Assembly (NCBI GenBank): GCA_963649145.1
Contig: CAVJGI010000047.1
Span: 1-15,626, forward strand
Direction: 5' to 3'
DNA: 15,626 nucleotides
Source: SVKR01 sp963649145
GTDB taxonomy: Bacteria > Bacillota > Clostridia > Oscillospirales > Oscillospiraceae
Shown here: in pieces, positions 1-7,045 of the stretch
How the letters are laid out: each line of letters begins with the position of its first letter
How positions within the stretch are numbered: position 1 is the stretch's first letter
Program-made: the position numbers and the translations under genes
The notes under the pieces: generated by a model
Told to the model about the DNA's origin: nothing
Databases searched by the model: none
Seen by the model: the letters and a program-made list of their open reading frames with translations, nothing else

Positions 1-1
1 G

Positions 2-271
2 CTGACGAAGAACACGGCGTTTATGTATCAGCCGGACGGCATCCGCTGCAACGCCGTCGCGCCGGGCTATGTCGCGACGGAGATCAGCAAGAGCATGGGC
101 GTGCCCCACGAGGCGGACTATGCCCGCGCCAAGCGCACGATGGCGACCCTGCCCGCCGCACCCGGCAAGCCGGACAACGTCGCCGCCGCGGTGCTCTTCC
201 TCGCAAGCGACGACGCCGCCTTCGTCAGCGGCGAGACCCTGCTTGTTGATGGCGGGTGGCTCGCGGGATAA
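2..271 (+). CDS. Short-chain dehydrogenase/reductase, C-terminal fragment (5' end outside window)
   Basis: The reading frame is open from the window edge, so the gene is 5'-truncated by the window; the internal ATG at 23 is not a credible start. About 89 residues are visible. They match the C-terminal third of a classical NAD(P)-dependent SDR: an IRCNAVAPGYVATEI segment (the stretch following the catalytic YxxxK helix), a variable substrate loop, then VAAAVLFLASDDAAFVSGETLLVDGGW, the family's typical last helix and strand. The Rossmann nucleotide-binding part and the catalytic Tyr-Lys lie upstream, so the substrate cannot be inferred. Phloroglucinol reductase is also an SDR, which is worth bearing in mind given the Ath-like genes downstream. 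However, a repeat, a terminator and two unrelated genes lie between them, so a link is speculative. Family call is firm. Confidence 0.9.
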   Translation: MTKNTAFMYQPDGIRCNAVAPGYVATEISKSMGVPHEADYARAKRTMATLPAAPGKPDNVAAAVLFLASDDAAFVSGETLLVDGGWLAG

Positions 272-306
272 TCAAATGAGACCCGCTGCGCTGGGCTCTC
301 ATTTGA
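272..306. other. Hairpin immediately after the SDR stop codon
   Basis: TCAAATGAGA at 272-281 pairs with TCTCATTTGA at 297-306, and CCC/GGG inside extends the stem after one mismatch. It starts on the base after the TAA. There is no T-run downstream, so it is not a canonical intrinsic terminator; it could be a weak terminator or a 3'-end stabilising stem. The stronger terminator for this transcript is at 532-565. Confidence 0.45.
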
Positions 307-336
307 ACGTGTCAAAAAAACGCTGTGCGCCGCGAT

Positions 337-496
337 TTTAAAGGCTCCCCTGTGCAAGGGGAGCTGGCGCGGCGCAGCCGCGACTGAGGGGTTGTTACCA
401 AGCTGCCGAGAACGCCGAGCTTGGTGATTTCGGAAGCTTACAACCCTCCAGTCAGCCTTCGGCTGACAGCCTCCCTTGCACAGGGAGGTCTTTAAA
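337..496. repeat. 160-bp palindromic MITE-like repeat element
   Basis: The element starts and ends with TTTAAA. Its arms are imperfect inverted repeats: the left arm, reading inward, contains CTCCCCTGTGCAAGGGGAG, and the right arm, read on the opposite strand, contains CTCCCTGTGCAAGGGAG. Each arm can also fold on itself. The right arm carries a further stem AGTCAGCC-TTC-GGCTGAC, and the centre carries ACCAAGCT (397-404) pairing with AGCTTGGT (418-425). No protein is encoded. A second copy of the right arm, inverted, lies at 15578-15626 and matches 48 of 49 bases. This supports a dispersed, non-autonomous mobile or RNA-forming repeat rather than chance. Confidence 0.75.
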
Positions 497-531
497 GTGG
501 TGCCGCTTCGCGGCAACGATAAATTTTTGCT

Positions 532-565
532 GCGCCCTGCCGTTCGGCGGGGCGCTTGCTTTTTT
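532..565 (+). terminator. Intrinsic terminator
   Basis: GCGCCCTGCC (532-541) pairs with GGCGGGGCGC (546-555, one G-T pair), closing a GTTC loop, followed by TTGCTTTTTT. This would end transcripts arriving from the SDR and repeat region. A smaller hairpin, TGCCGC-TTC-GCGGCA, lies just upstream at 501-515. Confidence 0.7.
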
Positions 566-621
566 GCTGTCTTCTTTCCTGACTGGAAACATCATGCACA
601 AAAACAACGGCTCGATTGTTG

Positions 622-651
622 TTGACAATAAAACTTTTTTTATGTTATGAT
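622..651 (+). promoter_or_regulatory. Sigma-A-type promoter for the transglutaminase-like gene
   Basis: TTGACA (622-627), an 18-bp spacer and TATGAT (646-651) lie after the terminator and about 90 bases ahead of the start codon at 740. The expected transcript start near 658 leaves a leader of about 80 bases ending in an AAAGGAG ribosome binding site. Confidence 0.65.
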
Positions 652-739
652 AACTACGTCTGAGTACAAGGCGGCGGAGCCGCTGCGGAAGCAAATGGAA
701 GAAGAATCGAAAAAAATCGAACATAAAGGAGAAATTGAT

Positions 740-1561
740 ATGGACATCCAGTCTTATTTCACCTCACAGAGCGCGATGACCGACCCCGGCGCCAACGCTG
801 AGCTGATCGCCAAGCTGCCGCGCACCGTTCCTGAGCTGTGCGAAGCCCTTCAGAACCTTTGCCTGATCTACGAGGAACGCTACAAGTACCCCATCCAGAA
901 CGAGCGTCTGCTCGGTATGAACAGCCACGACGTGGAGACCATTCTCGGCTTCATCGCGCGGCTCGACAAGAAGACTCCCCTTGAGGCGAAGCGCGACGTC
1001 GCAAACCGCTTCCTCGCCAGCAGCAGCGATTTCTGCAACCTGATGGTCGGCATTCTCCGCTCTCAGGGCACCGCGGCGCGCAAGCGCGTCGGCTTCATCC
1101 CCTTCGAGGGCTATTTCCGCAGCCACGACGTCGTTGAATACTGGGCGGACGGCGCATGGCAGCAGGTCGACCCCACCGGCCTCGCCGGGGACGGCTTCGT
1201 GCCCGCTTACCAGATCTGGATCGACTGCCGCGAGGGAAAGCGCGACGCGAAGGACTATCATCAGGACGACGCCGCCGGCCTTGAGGTCGTGCGCGACGAG
1301 ATGCTGCTGGACCTCGCAGCGCTGAACAAGGTCGAGCTGGAGGACTGGGACCGCTACGGCTGGATGTTCCGTCCCTTCGACGATTTCAGCGACAGCGCGT
1401 GGGCGACGCTCGACCGCATCGCCGAGCTGATGGAAGACGGCGACGCCGGTCTTGAGCAGCTGCACGAGATCTATGCGCGCGAGGAGGGCATTCAGGTCCC
1501 GCGCATCATCCACAGCGAGACGCCTTACGCTCCGCCCCACCGCTTCGAGCGCAAGCTGTAA
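740..1561 (+). CDS. Transglutaminase-like superfamily protein, cytoplasmic
   Basis: 273 aa. The start is ATG 740, because AAAGGAG at 725-731 sits at normal spacing; the frame stays open further upstream without such a site. The central part resembles a transglutaminase-like (papain-fold) core: a Cys in SSDFCNLMVGILRSQG (Cys99) at the start of a helix, a His in RSHDVVEYW (His129), and an Asp in QQVDPT (Asp144), in the order and spacing of the Cys-His-Asp triad. Such domains act as peptidases, peptide N-glycanases or cross-linking enzymes, and some are inactive scaffolds; the substrate is unknown. No signal peptide or membrane segment is visible, so it probably acts in the cytoplasm. The C-terminal 110 residues are acidic and have no motif I recognise. 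It has its own promoter and is followed by a terminator at 1620-1649, so it is probably monocistronic. Confidence 0.8.
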   Translation: MDIQSYFTSQSAMTDPGANAELIAKLPRTVPELCEALQNLCLIYEERYKYPIQNERLLGMNSHDVETILGFIARLDKKTPLEAKRDVANRFLASSSDFCNLMVGILRSQGTAARKRVGFIPFEGYFRSHDVVEYWADGAWQQVDPTGLAGDGFVPAYQIWIDCREGKRDAKDYHQDDAAGLEVVRDEMLLDLAALNKVELEDWDRYGWMFRPFDDFSDSAWATLDRIAELMEDGDAGLEQLHEIYAREEGIQVPRIIHSETPYAPPHRFERKL

Positions 1562-1581
1562 TAAAACTGCGAATAACCCGT

Positions 1582-1608
1582 GCCGGGGAGGGGAGACCCT
1601 TCCCCGGC
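1582..1608 (+). other. GC-rich stem-loop after the transglutaminase-like gene
   Basis: GCCGGGGAGGGG (1582-1593) pairs with CCCTTCCCCGGC (1597-1608, one G-T pair) around a three-base loop. It is 20 bases past the stop and has no T-run of its own; together with the next hairpin it forms a tandem terminator region. Confidence 0.5.
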
Positions 1609-1619
1609 GCTGCCCCCTC

Positions 1620-1649
1620 GACAATCTGAATTTTTCAGGTTGTCTTTTC
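1620..1649 (+). terminator. Intrinsic terminator between the transglutaminase-like and TPR genes
   Basis: GACAATCTGAA (1620-1630) pairs with TTCAGGTTGTC (1634-1644) with one T-G wobble and a TTT loop, followed directly by TTTTCTATTATT. It should separate the gene at 740 from that at 1700. Confidence 0.75.
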
Positions 1650-1660
1650 TATTATTCAAG

Positions 1661-1681
1661 CGGGAAACACCGCGTTTCCCG
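1661..1681 (+). promoter_or_regulatory. Hairpin abutting the TPR gene's ribosome binding site
   Basis: CGGGAAAC (1661-1668) pairs with GTTTCCCG (1674-1681) around ACCGC. The last paired base is the first base of GGAAGGAGG (1681-1689), the Shine-Dalgarno of the gene at 1700. A stem ending on the SD could modulate ribosome access; no ligand or protein is implied. Confidence 0.45.
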
Positions 1682-1699
1682 GAAGGAGGAACGCTGCCC

Positions 1700-3136
1700 A
1701 TGGCGGAAAATTGGGAAGAACTCAACCAGAAAACGATCGAGCTGCTCCAGTCCGGACAGGCGGACGCCGCGGTCGCTGCGGCGCAGGAGGCGGTCGCCCA
1801 CGCGCGCGAGCGCGGCGCGAAGGAGGACCTCGATGTCAGCCTGAATAACCTCGGCGAGGTGTGTCAGGCGGCGGGCGACCTGCCCGGCGCGGAGGCGGCG
1901 CTGAAGGAGTCGCTGGAGCTCGAACGCGAGCTCTACGGCGAGCATGATCTGCGTCAGGTGGACGCGATCTATTCTCTCGCGGGCATCTATGTCGCGACCG
2001 AGCGCTTCGGGCTCGCGCAGGAGCAGTTAAAACGCGCCGTGGAGCTCATGGAGCGCGAAAACGCCGCCGACCCCTCGGTCGGCGCGATGCTCGTCGAGCT
2101 CGCGGAGGCTTACCGCCGCGGCGGCGAGCTCGACACGGCGGGCGACACGCTGCGCCGCGCGCTGAAAAATTACGAAAACTCTGTCGGTCCGGGCCACCCC
2201 GCCTTTGCCGACGCGCTGGGTCGCCTTGCGGAGAACTATATGGCGCGCGGCGGCGCACAGGCGGCGGAGCCGCTGCTGGAGCAGGCGATCGGCATTTTGC
2301 AGCACTCCCTGCCCGCCGACGACCCCCAGATCGCCGCGATGATGCAGAAGCAGGCGGAGCTTTTCCTGACGACGGGCCGCATGGAAAAGGCGCAGCCGCT
2401 CTTCAAGAAGGTCATCGCCATGTACAAAAAGGCCTACGGCAAGGACACGGTCGAAGCCTCGCTCGCCCAGAACGACCTCGGCGAGTGCTATCTCTCGCAG
2501 GGAAAGCTCAGCGACGCAAAGCCGATCTTCGAGTCCTCGCTGAAAAGCCGCGAGGCGGCTTACGGTCCGGAGCACCCCGCCGTGGCGCAGAGCCTCAATA
2601 ACCTCGCCGAGCTCTATGAGCACGAGGGGCGCCTTGCCGACGCGCTGCCGCTGCATGAGCGCGCGCTGGACATCCGGCGCAAGTTCTTCGGCGAGCGCCA
2701 CGTCGCCGTGACCCAGAGCCTTGAAAACCTCGCCGCCGTGTATCAGGGGCTCGGCAGACTCGACGAAGCCGAACAGCTGCTGCGAGAGAGCGTCTCCATC
2801 TGGCAGGAGCGCTACGGGCAGGACCACCCCGCCGTTGCGCAGGCGAACTTCAACCTCGCCACGGTGCTCTTCCAGCGCACAAAATACCGCGAGGCGGAGC
2901 GCACGCTGGAGCAGGTGCGCGACACGATGACCGCCCACCTCGGCGAGGAGGACCAGAACCTTATCCTCGTCTACAAGGCGCTTGGCGTCGTCAGCGAAAA
3001 GCTCGGCAAGGAGGACAAGGCAAAGGAATACGCCCTGCTCTTCGGCCGCCTGAGCCAGAAATACGGACCGAAGCAGAAGCAGAACACCGTTCTGGAGATG
3101 AACCCGGCGAAGCCCGGCGACCTTCCGCCATCCTGA
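1700..3136 (+). CDS. Tetratricopeptide repeat (TPR) protein, kinesin-light-chain-like
   Basis: 478 aa. The start is ATG 1700, 10 bases after GGAAGGAGG; the longer frame upstream runs through the terminator hairpin and is not credible. Nearly the whole protein is made of about ten helical repeats with a period near 42 residues, the kinesin-light-chain type of TPR. Recurring phrases are SLNNLAELYEHEGRLADALPLHERALDI-like helix pairs joined by YGxxHPxVAQ linkers (YGPEHPAVAQ, FGERHVAVTQ, YGQDHPAVAQ). TPR arrays are protein-binding scaffolds and have no catalytic activity. The C-terminal 30 residues are non-repetitive and polar. There is no signal peptide or membrane helix, so it is probably cytoplasmic. 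Its partner is not apparent; the transglutaminase-like neighbour is separated by a terminator. High identity among repeats suggests internal duplication. Confidence 0.92.
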   Translation: MAENWEELNQKTIELLQSGQADAAVAAAQEAVAHARERGAKEDLDVSLNNLGEVCQAAGDLPGAEAALKESLELERELYGEHDLRQVDAIYSLAGIYVATERFGLAQEQLKRAVELMERENAADPSVGAMLVELAEAYRRGGELDTAGDTLRRALKNYENSVGPGHPAFADALGRLAENYMARGGAQAAEPLLEQAIGILQHSLPADDPQIAAMMQKQAELFLTTGRMEKAQPLFKKVIAMYKKAYGKDTVEASLAQNDLGECYLSQGKLSDAKPIFESSLKSREAAYGPEHPAVAQSLNNLAELYEHEGRLADALPLHERALDIRRKFFGERHVAVTQSLENLAAVYQGLGRLDEAEQLLRESVSIWQERYGQDHPAVAQANFNLATVLFQRTKYREAERTLEQVRDTMTAHLGEEDQNLILVYKALGVVSEKLGKEDKAKEYALLFGRLSQKYGPKQKQNTVLEMNPAKPGDLPPS

Positions 3137-3171
3137 CCGGCTCCGGCATGTTTCCGATTCCGGTTATGTGA

Positions 3172-3186
3172 TTTCCAATTTGGAAA
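3172..3186. promoter_or_regulatory. Short palindrome, possible operator
   Basis: TTTCCAATTTGGAAA is a 15-base palindrome with a single central base. It lies in the 262-base gap between the TPR gene and the first Mo-enzyme gene, just upstream of the candidate promoter at 3214-3242. It could bind a dimeric regulator, but no second copy was seen near module 2. Confidence 0.3.
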
Positions 3187-3192
3187 GGCAGA

Positions 3193-3227
3193 AACTGGCT
3201 TGCCGGAAAGCGGTTGCATCTTTTTTT
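3193..3227 (+). terminator. Probable terminator after the TPR gene
   Basis: AACTG-G-CTT (3193-3201) pairs with AAGCGGTT (3208-3215) with one bulged G and one T-G pair; five bases later comes a run of seven T (3221-3227). The gap between stem and T-run makes it weaker than the other terminators in the window. Confidence 0.45.
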
Positions 3228-3242
3228 GGTTTGTGATACCTT
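3214..3242 (+). promoter_or_regulatory. Weak candidate promoter for the Mo-enzyme operon
   Basis: TTGCAT (3214-3219), 17 bases, then TACCTT (3237-3242) preceded by TG in the extended -10 position. Both hexamers match the sigma-A consensus at only three positions, and the -35 overlaps the end of the presumed terminator stem. The remaining leader to 3398 is purine-rich and contains small stems such as CGGCG/CGCCG near 3283-3300. No better promoter was seen in the gap. Confidence 0.3.
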
Positions 3243-3398
3243 TAGTTTGAGACAGACTGTGTCTGGAAAAAGGCTGGTCTGATCCGGCGCGCTTTCCGCC
3301 GAAAACGGAAACACACGCCGATGAGAATTGAAGAACGAAGAAGAACAAAATCGAAGCGTATTCCGCAGGGAAGAAGCAAGAAGAAGGAGGAAACCGCA

Positions 3399-6011
3399 AT
3401 GAGCAATCAAGGACGCGCCTTTACCACATTCCGCAGTACGGGCTACTCAGCGTTCTGTAACGGCTCTCACATCGCCGCGGTCGATGTGAAGGACGGCAAG
3501 ATTCTGCGAATCCGTCCGTTCCGTTATGACTGGAAGTATTCCAACGAGCACATCAACCCTTGGAGGATCGAGGCCCGCGGCAAGGTGCTGGAGGCCCCGA
3601 CCAAGACCTCCTGCGGCCCGATGGGCATCACTTGGAAGAAGAGCATCTATTCCCCGAACCGCATCCTCTACCCCATCAAGCGCGTCGACTGGGACCCGAA
3701 CGGCGAGCGCCATCCGGAGACCCGCGGCATCAGCGGCTATGAGCGCATCAGCTGGGACGAGGCGCTCGACATCATCGAGAGCGAGATCCGCCGCATCATC
3801 AAGGAATACGGCCCCTACGCCATCTATGCGCAGGGCGACGGTCACGGCGAGACCAAGATGGTCCACGGTCCCCACGGCTGCATGTTCAAGCTGCTCGACC
3901 TGCTCGGCGGCTTCACGATGCAGATCCGCAACGCGGACTCCTGGGAGGGCTGGTTCTGGGGAACCAAGCACTTCTGGGGCGGCGAGCCGTTCGGCCTGAT
4001 GCCCAACTGCTCCAACCTCTATACCGACGTCGCAAAGCACAGCGAGCTGCTGCTCTACGAAGGCTGCGACCCCTGCACCACCACCCGCGGCTTCTGCTCC
4101 GGCGACCAGATCAGCCGCTTCTGCCTGTTTTACCGCGATATCGGCATCAAGACGATCTATATCTGCCCGGATCTGAACTACGGCGCCGCCGTGTTCGCCG
4201 ACAAGTGGATCCCCATCCTGCCGAACACCGACCCCGCGATGCACCTCGCCATCGCCTATATCTGGCTCCAGAACGGCACCTATGACAAGGAGTATCTGGA
4301 CACGCACTCCGTCGGCTTCGACAAGTTTGCCGACTATGTCCTCGGCAAGGAGGACGGCGTTCCCAAGACGCCGGAATGGGCGTCCCCCAAGTGCGGCGTT
4401 CCCGTCCGCATCATCAAGGCGCTCGCCAAGGAATGGGCGCGCAAGGTCACGAGCGTGGTCCACGGCTTCGGCGGTCCGTACATCCGCGGACCTTACTCCA
4501 GCGAGGTCGCCCGTATCGAGGGCTGCGTCCTCGGCATGCAGGGCCTCGGCAAGCCGGGCGTCCACTCTATGTGCTTCAATAACCGCGCCGTCTTCGGCTC
4601 CGAGGACCACCCCGTCGCTCCGCCGACGCCGTGCTCCATCATGCACGAGCCCTATCAGCTCAACGTCCGCGCGGCTTACACCGGCTATAACCCGTTCCCG
4701 TGGGAAGGTCTGCCCAAGCAGTGCATCCCTGAGACCCTCGTCCACGATGCCATCCTGAAGGGCCACTTCGAGATCTACGGCTCCTCCCTTCAGGTCACGC
4801 CCGCGAGCGAGCAGTTCATCAAATATAAATACCCGGCAGACGGCTGCTCCCCCATCCACATGATGTGGTCCGACACCCCCTGCCTTACCACCTGCTGGAA
4901 CGACTCCAACACCACCATCGAGGCGTTCCGCCACCCGTCCATCGAGTTCTTCCTCGTCCAGCACCCGCGCATGGAGAACGACTGCCTGTTCGCGGACATC
5001 GTGCTGCCGGTCAACACCAAGTATGAGGAGGAAGACATCGGCGACGACCGCGAGAGCGCGGCGTTCGACCTCATCTACCTTGAGGACAAGTGCATCGAGC
5101 CGCTCGGCGAGAGCTACTCCGACTATGAGATCGTCTGCATGATCGCCGACCGTCTCGGTCTGCTCAAGGAGTACACCGACGGCGAGAGCGTGCAGGACAA
5201 GATCAAGAAGGGCTTCGACCACTCCGGCGTCAAGGAGGTCTGCGGCCTCACTTGGGAGGAGTTCCGCGAGAAGGGCTACTTCGTCGTTCCCTGCGATCCT
5301 GAGTGGGAGAAGTACCGTCCGGGTCTGAACGAGTTCTATGAGGACCCGAAGAAGTATCCGCTGGAGACCCCGTCCGGACTGCTCGAATACGAGTCCGTCG
5401 ACCTCAAGCGCTACTTCCCGAACGACAAGGAGCGTCCCCCGGTGCCGCACTGGGTCGAGAACAGCGAGTTCCACGACGAGCGCATCGGCGGCGAGCGCGC
5501 GAAGCTTTATCCCCTGCTCGTCATCAGCAACCACCCGCGTCACCGCACCCACGCGAACATGGACGATAACGACTGGTTCCATGAGATCGTGACCTGCAAG
5601 GTCCGCGGCGAGGACGGCTATATGTACGAGCCGATGTGGATCCACCCGACCACCGCTGCCGAGCGCGGCATCAAGGACGGGGACATCTGCAAGGTCTATA
5701 ACGAGCGCGGCGCGGTGCTCGTGGGCGCAAAGGTCTGGGAGCGCGTTATGCCGGGCGTCATCTATGTCGACCACGGCGCGCGTGCGGACTTCATCGTCCC
5801 CGGCGAGCTCGACCGCGGCGGCGCGATCAACCTCATCACGCCTCACAACACCACCTCCAAGAACTGCGCCGGCATGGTCTGCTCCGGCTTCCTTGCCGAG
5901 ACCGAGAAGGTCGACATGGACGAGCTGAAGGCCCAGTATCCGGAAGCGTTCAACCGCCCGTACAACAAGTCCTCCGGACTCGTGTTCGAGCGCGTCATCG
6001 TGAAGAAATAA
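3399..6011 (+). CDS. Molybdopterin oxidoreductase large subunit, AthL-like (module 1)
   Basis: 870 aa, close to the roughly 875 aa of Pelobacter pyrogallol-phloroglucinol transhydroxylase AthL, its best-matching family (DMSO reductase superfamily, bis-molybdopterin guanine dinucleotide cofactor). The start is ATG 3399, placed by AAGGAGG at 3384-3390. Family signposts are VKDGKILRIRP (30-40), WDPNGERHPETRG (98-110), YERISWDEALDI (114-125), and the Mo-site stretch NADSWEGWFWG (178-188). There the Asp180-Ser181 pair corresponds to AthL Asp174 and the Mo-ligand Ser175. His149 matches AthL His144. The Tyr equivalent to AthL Tyr404 is missing; the local sequence near 398-410 is unrelated. The C-terminal cofactor-binding domain includes HPTTAAERGIKDGDICKVYNERGAV. 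There is no Tat signal and no N-terminal four-cysteine cluster motif, so the enzyme is cytoplasmic and takes electrons only through its small subunit at 6025. The substrate is unknown; a polyphenol is the likeliest class. Confidence 0.88.
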   Translation: MSNQGRAFTTFRSTGYSAFCNGSHIAAVDVKDGKILRIRPFRYDWKYSNEHINPWRIEARGKVLEAPTKTSCGPMGITWKKSIYSPNRILYPIKRVDWDPNGERHPETRGISGYERISWDEALDIIESEIRRIIKEYGPYAIYAQGDGHGETKMVHGPHGCMFKLLDLLGGFTMQIRNADSWEGWFWGTKHFWGGEPFGLMPNCSNLYTDVAKHSELLLYEGCDPCTTTRGFCSGDQISRFCLFYRDIGIKTIYICPDLNYGAAVFADKWIPILPNTDPAMHLAIAYIWLQNGTYDKEYLDTHSVGFDKFADYVLGKEDGVPKTPEWASPKCGVPVRIIKALAKEWARKVTSVVHGFGGPYIRGPYSSEVARIEGCVLGMQGLGKPGVHSMCFNNRAVFGSEDHPVAPPTPCSIMHEPYQLNVRAAYTGYNPFPWEGLPKQCIPETLVHDAILKGHFEIYGSSLQVTPASEQFIKYKYPADGCSPIHMMWSDTPCLTTCWNDSNTTIEAFRHPSIEFFLVQHPRMENDCLFADIVLPVNTKYEEEDIGDDRESAAFDLIYLEDKCIEPLGESYSDYEIVCMIADRLGLLKEYTDGESVQDKIKKGFDHSGVKEVCGLTWEEFREKGYFVVPCDPEWEKYRPGLNEFYEDPKKYPLETPSGLLEYESVDLKRYFPNDKERPPVPHWVENSEFHDERIGGERAKLYPLLVISNHPRHRTHANMDDNDWFHEIVTCKVRGEDGYMYEPMWIHPTTAAERGIKDGDICKVYNERGAVLVGAKVWERVMPGVIYVDHGARADFIVPGELDRGGAINLITPHNTTSKNCAGMVCSGFLAETEKVDMDELKAQYPEAFNRPYNKSSGLVFERVIVKK

Positions 6012-6024
6012 GGAGGAGAACGAA

Positions 6025-6849
6025 ATGGCAAAGGTTTTACTGGTTGATATCACCCGGTGCAACGGCTGCTACAGCTGCCAGCTCTCCTGCAAGGACGAGC
6101 ACGTCGGAAACGACTGGAGCCCCATCGCGAAGCCGCAGCCCAATACCGGACACTTCTGGTGGAAGACCACCGAGACCGTGCAGGGCACGGTCCCCAAGGT
6201 GCGCGTCCACTATATGCACGAAATGTGCCAGCACTGCGAGGATGCCCCCTGCATGACCGCGTGCAAGAACGGCGCATTCTACCGCCGCGAGGACGGTCTC
6301 GTCATCCTCGACCCGGACAAGTGCCGCGGCACCCGCTCCTGCATGGACGCCTGCCCCTACGGTGCGATCTACTTCAACACCGACCTCAACATCGCCCAGA
6401 AGTGCACCGGCTGCGCCCACCTGCTGGACGACGGCTGGACCGAGCCGCGCTGCGTGCAGTCCTGCCCGACGGACGCGCTCATTTACGGCGAGTATGACGA
6501 GCTGAAGGACAAGCTCGAAGGCTTCGAGCAGCTCCACCCCGAATTCGGCACCGGTCCCCGCGTTTACTACAAGGGCCTGCTGAACAAGTTCTTCGTCGCC
6601 GGCGAGGTCTTCGACCCCGTGGAGGACGAGTGCCTTGAGGGTGCGAAGGTCACGATCATCGACGAGACCGGCAAGGAGAAGAGCACGCTGGAGACCGACG
6701 TGTTCGGCGACTTCTGGTTCGAGCGTCAGGAGCCGGGCAAGTATTCCGTCCGCATCGAGATGCCGGGCTACGTCACCCGCACGATCGAGGGCATCGACGC
6801 GACCGAGAAGGACATCAACATCGGCAGCATCGAGATGCAGAAGGCGTAA
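6025..6849 (+). CDS. Ferredoxin-like iron-sulfur small subunit, AthS-like with NarH-type extra cluster motif (module 1)
   Basis: 274 aa, the length of Pelobacter AthS. The start codon is 13 bases after the large-subunit stop, with AAGGAGG overlapping that stop, so the two are co-translated partners. Cysteine motifs are C12-C15-C18-C22, C68-C71-C76-C80, C100-C106-C110 and C127-C130-C143-C147. AthS lacks the fourth Cys of motif II and the first three of motif III; here they are present except that one position is Thr103 (CRGTRSCMDACP). That motif parallels nitrate reductase NarH, CRGWRMC, whose cluster is [3Fe-4S]. I therefore predict three [4Fe-4S] plus one [3Fe-4S] or non-Cys-ligated cluster. 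Residues from about 190 form a CarboxypepD-regulatory/Cna-B-like beta domain (GAKVTIIDETG, FGDFWFE, PGKYSVRIEMPGY), as in AthS. It has no membrane segment and is predicted to wire the large subunit to a soluble electron carrier. Confidence 0.9.
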   Translation: MAKVLLVDITRCNGCYSCQLSCKDEHVGNDWSPIAKPQPNTGHFWWKTTETVQGTVPKVRVHYMHEMCQHCEDAPCMTACKNGAFYRREDGLVILDPDKCRGTRSCMDACPYGAIYFNTDLNIAQKCTGCAHLLDDGWTEPRCVQSCPTDALIYGEYDELKDKLEGFEQLHPEFGTGPRVYYKGLLNKFFVAGEVFDPVEDECLEGAKVTIIDETGKEKSTLETDVFGDFWFERQEPGKYSVRIEMPGYVTRTIEGIDATEKDINIGSIEMQKA

Positions 6850-6888
6850 AAAAAGCACCTTTCCGCGCGAACTGAACAAAAACCAAAT

Positions 6889-6918
6889 GTAGAGGAGTTT
6901 TTACGGAAACTCCTCTAC
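6889..6918. other. Perfect 12-bp hairpin between the two Mo-enzyme modules
   Basis: GTAGAGGAGTTT (6889-6900) pairs perfectly with AAACTCCTCTAC (6907-6918) around TTACGG. It lies 40 bases after the first small subunit in a 196-base gap. No T-run follows on either strand, so it is more likely a 3'-end stabiliser or processing site that lets the two modules be expressed at different levels than a full terminator. The stem contains GAGGAG, so it also hides an SD-like string. No clear promoter was seen between it and 7046. Confidence 0.6.
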
Positions 6919-7045
6919 TGCGCAAAAAATGCAGAAAAACGGTCAGAAGCCCGGACGGGAGGGGTTTTCCGCCCGCGGCGCGGACTTTCGTTTTTTGATG
7001 GAATCGCAAGAAGGAAAACGCAAGAAGGAGGATAAAGAACAAACA

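Noticed and set aside
337..496. CRISPR array, because of repeated short palindromes
   Set aside because: The repeats are nested inverted arms of one element, not direct repeats with regular unique spacers, and there are no cas genes.
3447..6062. 871-aa open frame on the minus strand across the first Mo-enzyme module
   Set aside because: Same reason: shadow of the AthL-like gene, no ribosome binding site or recognisable domain.
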